The position numbers were made by a program, and so were the translations under genes. Shown in pieces: positions 1-9,392 of a DNA stretch of 64,000 nucleotides. The notes below the pieces were generated by a model, which saw only the letters and a list, made by a program, of their open reading frames with translations, searched no databases and was not told where the DNA came from. How positions within the stretch are numbered: position 1 is the stretch's first letter; each line of letters begins with the position of its first letter. The stretch lies in assembly GCA_001998905.1 (NCBI GenBank), contig MLAA01000039.1, positions 1 through 64,000 on the forward strand, in the 5' to 3' direction. This DNA comes from Rodentibacter caecimuris. GTDB taxonomy: Bacteria > Pseudomonadota > Gammaproteobacteria > Enterobacterales > Pasteurellaceae.

Positions 1-1388
1 AATAAATATTGATTTTTTTCTAATGGTGTTTCTCTAGTAAATAATTTTATATCATTAATTTTGGTTTCATTATCTATATTTAATGTGGATATATTTATTT
101 CATAATTTATTCTTTCATTAAGGTTTTTTATATATTCTTGTTGGGCTTTGATAAATTCAGGGTTATCTTTTTCTTCAAAAGAGGATTGAGTTAAATTTTT
201 AACCGAAGTTTTCAATAATGAAATGTAATTATCTAAATGAATTTTTTCGTAATTTAACTTAGCGTCTAATCCTTTGATTAGAAAGCGATTGTGGTCATCA
301 GTACGAGTCTGTTTCGCATTTTCTGTTTTCAAACTAATATTTAATTTTGCATTTTCACGATCTTCATTATTGAGATCTAAGATGAATTCGGCATTATTTA
401 GATTAAAGAATGGTTTTTTATCTTTAGGTATTTCAATTGATTTAACCATAACCTTTCCGTTAAACTGCTTATTGTCAGTTAATATTGAAATTAATAACGT
501 TGTAATTTTTTCAATATTTGCATGAGATATATCTAATTGTTTAAATTTGTCATAAAAACTGACTGTATTTGGAATCTCGTTTTGGTTTAGATTAATTTGA
601 ATGTCATTAATATGTGTTTGTTCTTCTCTTTGCATCCTATTTTTATTAGATAGGCGTACTGTTTTACTATTAAATTTGTTAGTGATATTTTTACTTTTAG
701 AAGATATGGACTTATCAAAGGTGTAATCAGCTTGTTCAAGCTGAATGCGAGTATTTTCACCATTTAATAATGCGATTTCTGCATTATTTACACTTAAGCT
801 TAATGAGGTGAGATCATATAAACTATTACTTAATGGCGTAAGTTGATATTTTCCGTTAAGTTTTTCTAGCCTAATATTGTTATCATAATTAAATCCACTT
901 AATTGACTTTCTATATTCATTAATTTAGTTTTGTAATTTAAATTTAATGAAATACCTAGTGTTTGTGATGTATTGGTCGCATCTCGAAATTCGGTAATAA
1001 TATCTGACTGCAGATAATCTCCTATGACAGAAAATTGGCTTGTTATTTGATTCTTATCAATTTTTATATTTAAATTTTTATTTAATTCTTGGATAAGATT
1101 TTCGGGAAGTTTGGATTCGGCAGTAATCGCAAAAGGAAGTGCGGTTAGTTTTGTCGAGATAATCTCAGTACTTTTTTCCTCTCCATTTTTTGTAAGTTGA
1201 AGAATTAATTCTCTGCTAAAAAATGTTTTATTTTTTTCTATTACCTGTAATGATACTTGATCTTTTAAATGATACGGAAATCGTTGTAAGGTTTGGTCAA
1301 TTTTATAGTTTGTATAAAGTTGTGAGCTAAAACCAAGTAATAATGCAATTGTCGTCAGTGTTAAGGTGATTTTAGTTTTTCTATTCAT
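1..1388 (-). CDS. DUF945 (YdgA-like) family protein, C-terminus beyond the window
   Basis: Reading leftward from an ATG at 1388 there is an open frame of about 462 codons that runs off the left edge, so the C-terminus is missing. Residues 7-20 (ITLTLTTIALLLGF) form a single hydrophobic segment, a signal anchor or uncleaved signal. The rest is a soluble, Asn/Lys-rich chain with many short alternating beta-type segments and no enzymatic motif. Length, N-terminal anchor and the YKIDQTLQRFPYHLK-type opening resemble the DUF945/YdgA family of inner-membrane-anchored periplasmic proteins, whose function is unknown; this assignment is by eye. An uptake core lies inside the gene at 1137. The ribosome site is weak (only an A-rich stretch before the ATG). 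It diverges from the autotransporter gene. Confidence 0.6.
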   Translation of the reverse strand, partial: MNRKTKITLTLTTIALLLGFSSQLYTNYKIDQTLQRFPYHLKDQVSLQVIEKNKTFFSRELILQLTKNGEEKSTEIISTKLTALPFAITAESKLPENLIQELNKNLNIKIDKNQITSQFSVIGDYLQSDIITEFRDATNTSQTLGISLNLNYKTKLMNIESQLSGFNYDNNIRLEKLNGKYQLTPLSNSLYDLTSLSLSVNNAEIALLNGENTRIQLEQADYTFDKSISSKSKNITNKFNSKTVRLSNKNRMQREEQTHINDIQINLNQNEIPNTVSFYDKFKQLDISHANIEKITTLLISILTDNKQFNGKVMVKSIEIPKDKKPFFNLNNAEFILDLNNEDRENAKLNISLKTENAKQTRTDDHNRFLIKGLDAKLNYEKIHLDNYISLLKTSVKNLTQSSFEEKDNPEFIKAQQEYIKNLNERINYEINISTLNIDNETKINDIKLFTRETPLEKNQYL

Positions 1389-1781
1389 TTTATTTTTCAA
1401 TATTATTAAGAAAAATGGGTTGCCAGTATAACGGAAGCGGTTATAAAAGTCTTTAGGCTTAATTTAGAAAATTAACTACTATTTCCTACTAAAGATAGCA
1501 TATCCGTTCAAAAATCTTCTCTCTTTTTTCCAGAGTATTATGTTTCGTGTATTTTCGGGGGGAAGAAGTTTGCCGAAATGGTTTCACTTCTATCTTAGCT
1601 AAATCACTGTGTTTCGTCGGGTTATAAAGTGAGTTTTCGTAAAAATTAATAAGCCCTTTGAGATAAAAATGTTGCTGGAAAGCGTACTTATAAACATTTT
1701 TATGGTAATAAAAATGATATTTAATCTCATTTGTGTTTTTGCTAAAATTGCACGCATTTTATCATCAAGGGAGAAAACTAT
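1389..1781. other. 393-bp intergenic region between divergent genes
   Basis: A/T-rich non-coding DNA between the DUF945-like gene and the autotransporter; no open frame with a ribosome site was seen. A possible leftward -10 (TATACT) lies at 1425-1430. For the autotransporter a possible -10 TAAAAT is at 1743-1748 with only a weak -35. The ribosome site AAGGGAG at 1768-1774 precedes the ATG at 1782. A run of six G at about 1558-1563 stands out in the otherwise A/T-rich DNA but is too far from any -10 to suggest phase variation. Confidence 0.5.
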
Positions 1782-4700
1782 ATGAATAATAAATTTAATT
1801 TATTATTAAAAAGCTTGAAGATCAGTACGTTTGCGACGGCAATTACTTCAGTTTCCGTTTATGCTTATGAACAGGGTAAAGGGGGAATAGCTGTAATTGG
1901 AGCTGAGGAGAAGGTTGAAAAAATTGACACGATTACGGCTAGTCGTGTGGAAGAGCGAATCCAGGGAAAATTTAACCGTTCCGGTAATCCTGTACGGGTG
2001 ATTTGGTATGGAAACCCAAAGGACGGAGATGGTCGTGTTGCTCAGATCGGGGCGATGAATCAAGGTCGGATTGTAGGCAAAGTTATTGCAAAAGGTGAAA
2101 AAACCACGGATTCCGCAGATAGGCGAGGAGCTATTTCGATTGATGGTGTTGCAAATGGCATTGATGCTCTTGGTTGGTCCGCACCAAGTAATGCTAATGA
2201 CGTTGTATTTGCATTACAGACGATAGAAAACAGTGGTGCGATTTCAGCCGAGGCTAATCTGAAAGGAGGGGAAGCGGAAACACATGGCGATATTCAATCT
2301 TATGGCAGTGGTAATGGGATTTCGGTTATCGGTTTAGCTGATTTTGGTAAACATAACATAGAAGTTGGCTCTGACGGTGTAGTCGCAGACGGTTATAGCG
2401 GTGCAACAGGTGTCTCTCGCAGCAGTCGTGTTAGCCGTACCACTACAACAACCCAAACCCGGGCAGCGAATTCGGTAACTCCAAGTTCGCCGGCATTAGA
2501 TAAAGTTGATTTTGAAGGAAAAACTGTCGAAGTTAGTTTACAAAAAATACAAAATAGCGGTCAGATCAGCGCTAAGATCTATGCAGAAGGTGCTTCTGCT
2601 ACGCCACATACTGCCGATTATAAACCGCAATTCTATTCTGTTACGGGAACCTCATCAGGTAATGGAATCTCTGCTTCTTCTTATGTAAATACTATTGATA
2701 AATATACTTATTCTGAAGGTAAAAATAACTTTGCTAAATTAGGTGATATTGGTAATAGTGGAAATTTAGTTGGAGAAGCGGTGCTATTGGGTGGAAAAAA
2801 TACCACGCATACGCGTACAGCTTCCAGTAATAGCGGAAACGGTATTTCTGCTATTGCAAAAACAGGACGCTTTGCGAAAAACCGCACAGAATCGGCAGTG
2901 GGTAATATTCAAAACTATGGAGAAATTGCAGGTAAATTGAGGCAAATTTCAGGGGATAATTCTTATTATCAAGGTATTCATCTATACTCGAATGCAGATG
3001 CTCACGGTAGCGGCAATGCCGTATCTGTAACGAGTGATGCAAGTAATGCACAGACTCGTTATCCTATCAGTGCGAAAATCGGCAATATTAATAACTTTGG
3101 TAGAATGAGTGGCGAAGCATTGGTAAAAGCGGGTAATGGTGTCGGTGAAATTATGGCAAATGCACTTGCCTCAGGTAATGGTGTTTCTGTTTTTGCCAGA
3201 GGTAATAGCGGTGAAGTCGCTACTATTGGGCGTGTAGGTAATAGTGGGATTATTTCTGGACGTATTGAGGTTCAAGGAGGAAAATCGGACAGTAGTCAGG
3301 TAAATAAGCGTTTTATTCCTGAAATTACATTGATGAACGCGGTAGCTAATAAACCAAGTACGCCTCGTCTAAGTGCCGATACTTGTATGTGGTTACCCAA
3401 AAATGCACCGGGTTGTGAGCCGGAAACGAATACATCCAATAGCATATCCGTTCCAGCAACATCAGATCTGGTTTCGACTTCCATACAAAGTACGACAATG
3501 GTTCATTCAAGTGGTAATGGCATTACGGCTTGGACTTATAATGAATCCGGTGAATATTCTCCTCAAAGAGCACAGTTAAGTGCGCTTAGTAATGCTGGTA
3601 CGGTTAGCGGTTATGCGAAAGTATGGCACGGTTTTTCTAAAGACGGTTATACACGCGTCGATTATCGTAATGCAGGGGCGGGTATTGCATTAAATGCGAA
3701 TAGTAGTGCGAATATTAAAAATGCAGGGATTATTTCGGGTAACCATAGTGCCTTGTTGGTTCGCGGTAAAGTGAATAGGGCATATAGTTCAAGTAATCCG
3801 ACCTATGAAACGGGCTTTAAAGGTAAGGTCGAAAACTATGGTATTTTAGCCGGACGTTTAATTGTAGGCGGTTACGAATTGGATAATACTGCTAATCAAT
3901 ACTACCGTTATTTTGAAACCCTTAATGCAAATAATGTGAAAAATGCCGGTTTATATATCATTTTAGATAAAGATGAAAATATTGAAAAAGTAACTGTGGG
4001 TACTGATACGCTTAATTCGTTTACTTATAACGGTAAGAGCTATCAGGTAGAAAATGCACCGGTTAACGAGAAAGATAGTGAAAAAATAACGGTCGCTGCG
4101 GAAACATTAAAGAATAAGATCATCAACGGGGTAGGGATGGCAAATGGAGCATTATTTGCTAAACATAACACGACATTAACGGATTCTATTGTTAATGGTT
4201 ATAAAACGGCACTGAAAGTTGCGGAAAATAGCCAAGTGAATTTGGACGGTACAATCTTAAATACGAATGGTTTCAAGGTTAATCAATTGGAAAAAACGCT
4301 TGCGATTTTAGGTGATAAGGGTAGTAATTCAGTAACTCTAGCAAATCAAACTATTGTTAATAGTGATATTGATCTGAAAGAAGGTAACGACGAACTTACT
4401 ATTGCTGATGAACGAGTGAAATTTAACGGTCAATCAATTGATTTAGGTGAAGGCAGGGATAAATTGTATTTAGGTAAAGCAAGTGAACCTGGCTCTCAAC
4501 CGATCAATGTGGATTATGCCATTAATAATACTGAGGATATTGTGGTTAATCAACAAACCAATTTATTGGCAAATGCGAAAATACGAGGAACGGATTCTAT
4601 TACGTTAAATAGTGATTTACGCTATCAAGTCCTAGAACCGGAAATGCACGCTTTGTTTGATGAGAATCGTAATGAAAAAATCACGCTTAGCGGTAAAGGT

Positions 4701-6251
4701 AAGTTTATTGTCGATACAACTAAAGCGGCAAGTGAGTATGAAATTAAGTTTGGTGGTTTCCAACTTGAACCGACAACAGTAACATTTGATACAAATAATG
4801 TACTACAAAGTGTGGTTTTCAAAGAGGGTAGATTACTCATTCAGCCAAAAGTTGTGATAAGTGCCGAAGATATTGAAAAACAGACAGCCCTGCAATCTCA
4901 ATTAGCAACTCAGTTAAATGAAGTGGAAAAACAAAAAGCAGAGCTTGAAAAATTACTTCAGGCATCAACTGTTCAACAAAATAAAACGGAGGAAAATCTA
5001 GATTCGGAAACCGCAAAATTAAATGCTTCGGAAGCGAAAAAAGTAGAACTTGAAAAAGCCCTTCAAGAAGAAATTTCTCAACGCGACAAACTTAAAGCGG
5101 AAATTAATACGCAAGCCGAACAATTTGAGAAACAAATTACCGAATTACAGCAAAAAATAGATCAATTAAACAGTTTGATGGCCGAACAAAAACAGACCGA
5201 AAATTCGTTTAGCACACCATTTGTCGAGGCTTATCAGAGCTATTTAATGGGTTGGAAAACTTCCGGTGTTAATCCGTTGCAAGAATCTGCATTAACAACC
5301 GATAAATCCGTTCAGGCTGCAACACAAGCGATTAATCGCTATTTAGAAGATACTGTTGAACATAATATTTATGGTGCAATGGCTCATCAGTTTGCTCAAA
5401 TAGTCCGTGATGAGCGTAGCGCTCTCTTATTAACCTCAAAACGCTTAAATGATCAGGAATGGTATGTGACAAGCAAAGGTATTTACTCCACTCATAATTA
5501 TCGTAATACCGCAAAGAATGCCACAACAAATAGTGCGTTACTCAGCGTACATTATGGTATTAATGATAGTTTGACTACTGGTGTCTATCTTTCTACGCAT
5601 AAACAGAATATTAAAGGCGGACAAAGCAGATTAAGCGGTAAAGGGCTTACTTTTGGTGCATATTTAAGCAAGCACTTTGATAACCTTAGTTTAACAAGTG
5701 GTATTACGCAAGGGTATACCAATCTCAATGGTACCCGCTATATTAGTAATGGGTATAACAGTCATCAATTTGATGCAACTGGTAAAGTCAAGGCTACCGA
5801 TATTTATGCTCAAGCTAAATATGCCGTACGATTAAATGAACATTGGCAATTTGTGCCAAGACTGGATATCGCTTATACCCGCTTAACGCAAAATGCGATA
5901 AATGAAAATGGTCTGCCAGGGTTGTCTATAGATGCTTACCGTACTTTCCGAATTGAAAGTCGAATTGGACAGGATATGATTGCCGACTTACCAATGGCCA
6001 GTGGAAAAGTCTCATTTAAACTTTCAACCGATTATACTGTGGTAGCTGGAGAAAAAAATTTACAAGGACGTTTCCAAAACGGAAGCAAATTTACTATTCG
6101 TGCCGAGCCAAATCGGCATATCGCAAGTATTGGCGGAGGGATAGGTTATGAGTGGAAGAATGGCTTTGCGATAGATTCGAATGCACGAAAAACCTTTAGT
6201 AAATCAGGTAATGACACTATTGCCGAAGTTAAATTAGGTTATCATTTCTAA
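1782..6251 (+). CDS. Large type Va autotransporter with repeat passenger and coiled-coil linker
   Basis: The protein has 1489 residues. Residues 1-28 are a signal peptide ending VYA. Residues about 89-725 hold two motifs that alternate: I-x-N-x-G-x-I-x-G (for example at about 89, 147, 256, 324, 376, 436, 485, 601, 640, 683) and S-G-N-G-I-S (about 175, 292, 352, 410, 464, 577), typical of a beta-helical or beta-roll passenger. Residues about 1026-1141 are a long heptad-rich, Glu/Lys/Gln/Leu coiled coil. Residues about 1223-1489 are the autotransporter beta-barrel, ending in the terminal aromatic signature YHF. The passenger would be exposed on the cell surface; adhesion or aggregation is an inference, since no protease or lipase motif was seen. 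Two cysteines at about 534-544 are unusual for an autotransporter passenger. It is a single gene, followed by a hairpin terminator shared with adk. Confidence 0.9.
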   Translation: MNNKFNLLLKSLKISTFATAITSVSVYAYEQGKGGIAVIGAEEKVEKIDTITASRVEERIQGKFNRSGNPVRVIWYGNPKDGDGRVAQIGAMNQGRIVGKVIAKGEKTTDSADRRGAISIDGVANGIDALGWSAPSNANDVVFALQTIENSGAISAEANLKGGEAETHGDIQSYGSGNGISVIGLADFGKHNIEVGSDGVVADGYSGATGVSRSSRVSRTTTTTQTRAANSVTPSSPALDKVDFEGKTVEVSLQKIQNSGQISAKIYAEGASATPHTADYKPQFYSVTGTSSGNGISASSYVNTIDKYTYSEGKNNFAKLGDIGNSGNLVGEAVLLGGKNTTHTRTASSNSGNGISAIAKTGRFAKNRTESAVGNIQNYGEIAGKLRQISGDNSYYQGIHLYSNADAHGSGNAVSVTSDASNAQTRYPISAKIGNINNFGRMSGEALVKAGNGVGEIMANALASGNGVSVFARGNSGEVATIGRVGNSGIISGRIEVQGGKSDSSQVNKRFIPEITLMNAVANKPSTPRLSADTCMWLPKNAPGCEPETNTSNSISVPATSDLVSTSIQSTTMVHSSGNGITAWTYNESGEYSPQRAQLSALSNAGTVSGYAKVWHGFSKDGYTRVDYRNAGAGIALNANSSANIKNAGIISGNHSALLVRGKVNRAYSSSNPTYETGFKGKVENYGILAGRLIVGGYELDNTANQYYRYFETLNANNVKNAGLYIILDKDENIEKVTVGTDTLNSFTYNGKSYQVENAPVNEKDSEKITVAAETLKNKIINGVGMANGALFAKHNTTLTDSIVNGYKTALKVAENSQVNLDGTILNTNGFKVNQLEKTLAILGDKGSNSVTLANQTIVNSDIDLKEGNDELTIADERVKFNGQSIDLGEGRDKLYLGKASEPGSQPINVDYAINNTEDIVVNQQTNLLANAKIRGTDSITLNSDLRYQVLEPEMHALFDENRNEKITLSGKGKFIVDTTKAASEYEIKFGGFQLEPTTVTFDTNNVLQSVVFKEGRLLIQPKVVISAEDIEKQTALQSQLATQLNEVEKQKAELEKLLQASTVQQNKTEENLDSETAKLNASEAKKVELEKALQEEISQRDKLKAEINTQAEQFEKQITELQQKIDQLNSLMAEQKQTENSFSTPFVEAYQSYLMGWKTSGVNPLQESALTTDKSVQAATQAINRYLEDTVEHNIYGAMAHQFAQIVRDERSALLLTSKRLNDQEWYVTSKGIYSTHNYRNTAKNATTNSALLSVHYGINDSLTTGVYLSTHKQNIKGGQSRLSGKGLTFGAYLSKHFDNLSLTSGITQGYTNLNGTRYISNGYNSHQFDATGKVKATDIYAQAKYAVRLNEHWQFVPRLDIAYTRLTQNAINENGLPGLSIDAYRTFRIESRIGQDMIADLPMASGKVSFKLSTDYTVVAGEKNLQGRFQNGSKFTIRAEPNRHIASIGGGIGYEWKNGFAIDSNARKTFSKSGNDTIAEVKLGYHF

Positions 6252-6382
6252 TTAGATACATGGATATAATAGCTCTTTTTCAGGGATAAAAATTCATAAG
6301 TGTTACTGGAATATTAGAAAATTGCTGTATTCAATGAATAACCATAAATCATAAGGTATTTATTCGTTATCTGAAATAAGAA

Positions 6383-6420
6383 TAACCCCACTATTTTTTA
6401 TATTGAAAATAGTGGGGTTA
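6383..6420. terminator. Bidirectional hairpin terminator between autotransporter and adk
   Basis: A perfect 15-bp inverted repeat (TAACCCCACTATTTT at 6383-6397 and its complement at 6406-6420) with an 8-nt loop lies between the convergent genes. There is no long T-run beyond the stem, but the A/T-rich base of the stem supplies U residues in both directions. Confidence 0.75.
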
Positions 6421-6447
6421 ATTATCTGAAATTAATCAAGAATTGGA

Positions 6448-7248
<801 letters not shown>

Positions 7249-7296
7249 CTATGTTATACTTTGCTCACCTGAAATCACTTTAGGCTTTATAATTTT

Positions 7297-7731
7297 ATGC
7301 AGAATTTAGCAGAAAAGCACTTCTATCGTTCCTCATCCGTAAAATTAAGTGCATGGTCGGCAGCTTGTTCAGGATTATTGTTAATTTTTATTGGATTTAC
7401 GCACTTATCAATATTTTTATATCTTGGAATAATAAATCTTATTTTAGGTATTTTATCGATAAGCTCATTAAATAAGCCAACTATTTCGTTGATGGATAAT
7501 CATATTCAAATGAAATTCTCCCCACTTGGTGCAACCAAATACATCAAGTACAGTGATATTCAATCCATTGAAAAGAAAAAACATAATTTAATTTTTCATC
7601 TTAAAACCAAGAAAGAGGAAACGTTGCCTCTATCTATTGTGCAAAAAGAGGCTAGGGATGAATTGATTAACCTAGTCATGTCAATAAATAATGAATTAGA
7701 GGGGGAACAAACCAATGAACTCACCGATTAA
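7297..7731 (+). CDS. Small membrane protein, possible bacterial PH-like domain
   Basis: The 144-residue protein is not recognised by name. Residues about 18-60 form two closely spaced hydrophobic helices (SAACSGLLLIFIGF; IFLYLGIINLILGILSI). After them comes a short soluble domain with alternating beta strands (ISLMDNHIQMKF, IKYSDIQSIEK, LIFHLKTKKEETLPL) and a C-terminal helix. Two helices followed by such strands recall membrane-attached bacterial PH (bPH) domains, but this is inference. The last 17 bases overlap the next gene, so the two are probably translated together. A TATACT box at 7255-7260 may be its -10. Confidence 0.65.
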   Translation: MQNLAEKHFYRSSSVKLSAWSAACSGLLLIFIGFTHLSIFLYLGIINLILGILSISSLNKPTISLMDNHIQMKFSPLGATKYIKYSDIQSIEKKKHNLIFHLKTKKEETLPLSIVQKEARDELINLVMSINNELEGEQTNELTD

Positions 7732-8020
7732 ATTACACGGCGCCGTTTGGATAAGTCTTTTTATTAATATTATTCTAAATATTATTGTTCTAGAGCAACA
7801 CTATTACTACTTTGACACAGGCGCGATTATTTCATTTGTATTCCTTCCGTGGTTAATCGGTGTAGCCTGTGCAATAGCATTTACTATTACACAGAAAAAG
7901 TGGCAGTTAGTTGTTCTCTCTATCAGTTTTATCGCTTTTATTCCTATCGGATTTTTAGGCATATGGGGCGCTTCTAAAACTATGTCTGCATTGAATAAGA
8001 AAATGGCCGGTATTGAGTAG
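7715..8020 (+). CDS. Small integral membrane protein of unknown function
   Basis: The 101-residue protein has three predicted membrane segments (about 10-26, 35-56 and 63-86) and a short charged tail. It has no recognisable catalytic motif. Its start lies inside the end of the preceding gene (17-nt overlap) behind the strong ribosome site GAGGGGGAA at 7698-7706, implying translational coupling with that membrane protein. A short hairpin terminator follows directly. Confidence 0.65.
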   Translation: MNSPIKLHGAVWISLFINIILNIIVLEQHYYYFDTGAIISFVFLPWLIGVACAIAFTITQKKWQLVVLSISFIAFIPIGFLGIWGASKTMSALNKKMAGIE

Positions 8021-8031
8021 ATATTGATTTT

Positions 8032-8056
8032 GCACGGCGAAAACCGTGCGTATTTT
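8032..8056 (+). terminator. Terminator after the small membrane protein pair
   Basis: GCACGG at 8032-8037 pairs with CCGTGC at 8044-8049 around a 6-nt loop and is followed by GTATTTT, 12 nt after the stop codon. It also lies beyond the end of the convergent ampG gene. Confidence 0.65.
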
Positions 8057-8077
8057 CTCAAAATAAAAAGCGACTTT

Positions 8078-9340
8078 TTATTTTTTTGTACTCCACGGAG
8101 CAACCCAGAATAAGCAAATTATGCCAGGGAGCGCGAGTAGTAAGCAGATCCAGAAAAATTCATAATAGCCTATTTCATTGACAATATAGCCGGATAGCAT
8201 TCCTAAACCTCGGCTAGGTAGAGCGGAAAGGCTAGTGAACAAAGCCAATTGAGTTGCTGTGTAAAGTGGATTAGTTTCTCGTGCCATAAAAGCGACAAAG
8301 GCTGCCGTTCCTAACCCGACACCGATATATTCTGCACAAATCACTAAGCCGAGCTTCCATAATTCTGCCCTTCCTATTTCAGGGAAGTACTCAAAGTGTG
8401 CTAACCAAATGAATCCGCCTATTGTAATCATTTGAACCAATCCGAATAGCCATAGTGCTCTATTTATGCCCAATTTTAACATGACAATACCGCCAAATAG
8501 CCCGGCACTAACACTTGCCCATAATGAAGTTGTTTTAACAACAAGAGCTATATCGCTTTTACTAAAGCCCATATCTAAAATAAATTTGGTTTGTAGTGTG
8601 GTGGCGAAAGCATCTCCAAATTTATATAAAAAGAGGAAAAGCAGAAAAAGAAATGCTGAACCAATACCCTTACGTTGAAAAAATTCTTTTAATGGAATCC
8701 AAAATGCTAAATAAAATGGTTGATCGGGTTTTTCTATTGTAATATCGGACTCTTTAGCTAGGAATAAAACCATAAAAAGCCCAGGTAACATACAAAGCGA
8801 GGTCAATAAAAAGACCATTTCCCAAGGATAAATCGTGGATAAATAAAGGGATAGCCCTCCTGGAATAAGTCCTGCGACACGATAAGCGTTGATGTGAATG
8901 GTATTACCCAAGCCTAATTCATTATCAGATAAAATTTCTCGTCGATAAGCGTCTAGTACGATATCTTGAGTTGCTGAGGTGAATGCAATTAGGGCGGCAA
9001 GATCCGCGATAATGAATAGCTGTTTTTGTGGATCAAACTGTCCAATAGCGTAAAGTAACAGTAATAGCAGAATTTGTGAAATAAATAGCCAGCTACGTCG
9101 TCTTCCTAGAAAATTTGGAAAATAGCGATCCAACAGAGGAGCCCATAAGAATTTTAATGTATAGGGTAGCATTGCCCCTGTTATTGCCCCTATTTTTTCT
9201 ACCGAAATATGGTTGTCTGATAACCAGGCAGGTAGCATTTGTAGTAGCACAAATAAAGGTAATCCTGAGCTAAAACCAGTAAATATGCAAATCAACATTT
9301 TACGGGTAAAGATTTGAGAAGAGAGAGAATAGTTCGGCAT
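8078..9340 (-). CDS. ampG: AmpG-type muropeptide permease (MFS)
   Basis: The 420-residue, roughly 12-helix major facilitator protein imports anhydro-muropeptides into the cytoplasm for peptidoglycan recycling. AmpG-like features are the opening FSSGLPLFVLLQMLPAWL, the loop LKFLWAPLLDRY at about 64-75, RRRSW at about 80-84 and the SATQDIVLDAYRRE stretch at about 122-135. It is shorter than the 491-residue E. coli protein because it lacks the two extra C-terminal helices, as other Pasteurellaceae versions do to my knowledge. It sits downstream of galE on the same strand, but a paired-uptake-site terminator separates them. Confidence 0.88.
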   Translation of the reverse strand: MPNYSLSSQIFTRKMLICIFTGFSSGLPLFVLLQMLPAWLSDNHISVEKIGAITGAMLPYTLKFLWAPLLDRYFPNFLGRRRSWLFISQILLLLLLYAIGQFDPQKQLFIIADLAALIAFTSATQDIVLDAYRREILSDNELGLGNTIHINAYRVAGLIPGGLSLYLSTIYPWEMVFLLTSLCMLPGLFMVLFLAKESDITIEKPDQPFYLAFWIPLKEFFQRKGIGSAFLFLLFLFLYKFGDAFATTLQTKFILDMGFSKSDIALVVKTTSLWASVSAGLFGGIVMLKLGINRALWLFGLVQMITIGGFIWLAHFEYFPEIGRAELWKLGLVICAEYIGVGLGTAAFVAFMARETNPLYTATQLALFTSLSALPSRGLGMLSGYIVNEIGYYEFFWICLLLALPGIICLFWVAPWSTKK

Positions 9341-9357
9341 ACGTTTTCTTAAAATAG

Positions 9358-9383
9358 AAGTGCGGTTGTTTTTAGCCGCACTT
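9358..9383 (-). terminator. Paired uptake-signal hairpin after galE
   Basis: AAGTGCGG at 9358-9365 and CCGCACTT at 9376-9383 form an 8-bp stem with a 10-nt loop, 9 nt beyond the galE stop. On the minus strand the stem is followed by CTATTTT. The right-hand arm has a G in place of the last core base, so only the left one is an exact uptake core. Confidence 0.7.
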
Positions 9384-9392
9384 TTGAGGAAA

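Noticed and set aside
274..525. 83-residue open frame on the plus strand
   Set aside because: It lies wholly within the longer DUF945-like gene on the minus strand and has no ribosome site or recognisable family.
1555..1567. Run of six G upstream of the autotransporter, considered as a phase-variable tract
   Set aside because: It lies about 215 bp upstream of the start and not within the coding sequence or between plausible -35 and -10 boxes; six bases is short for slipped-strand variation.
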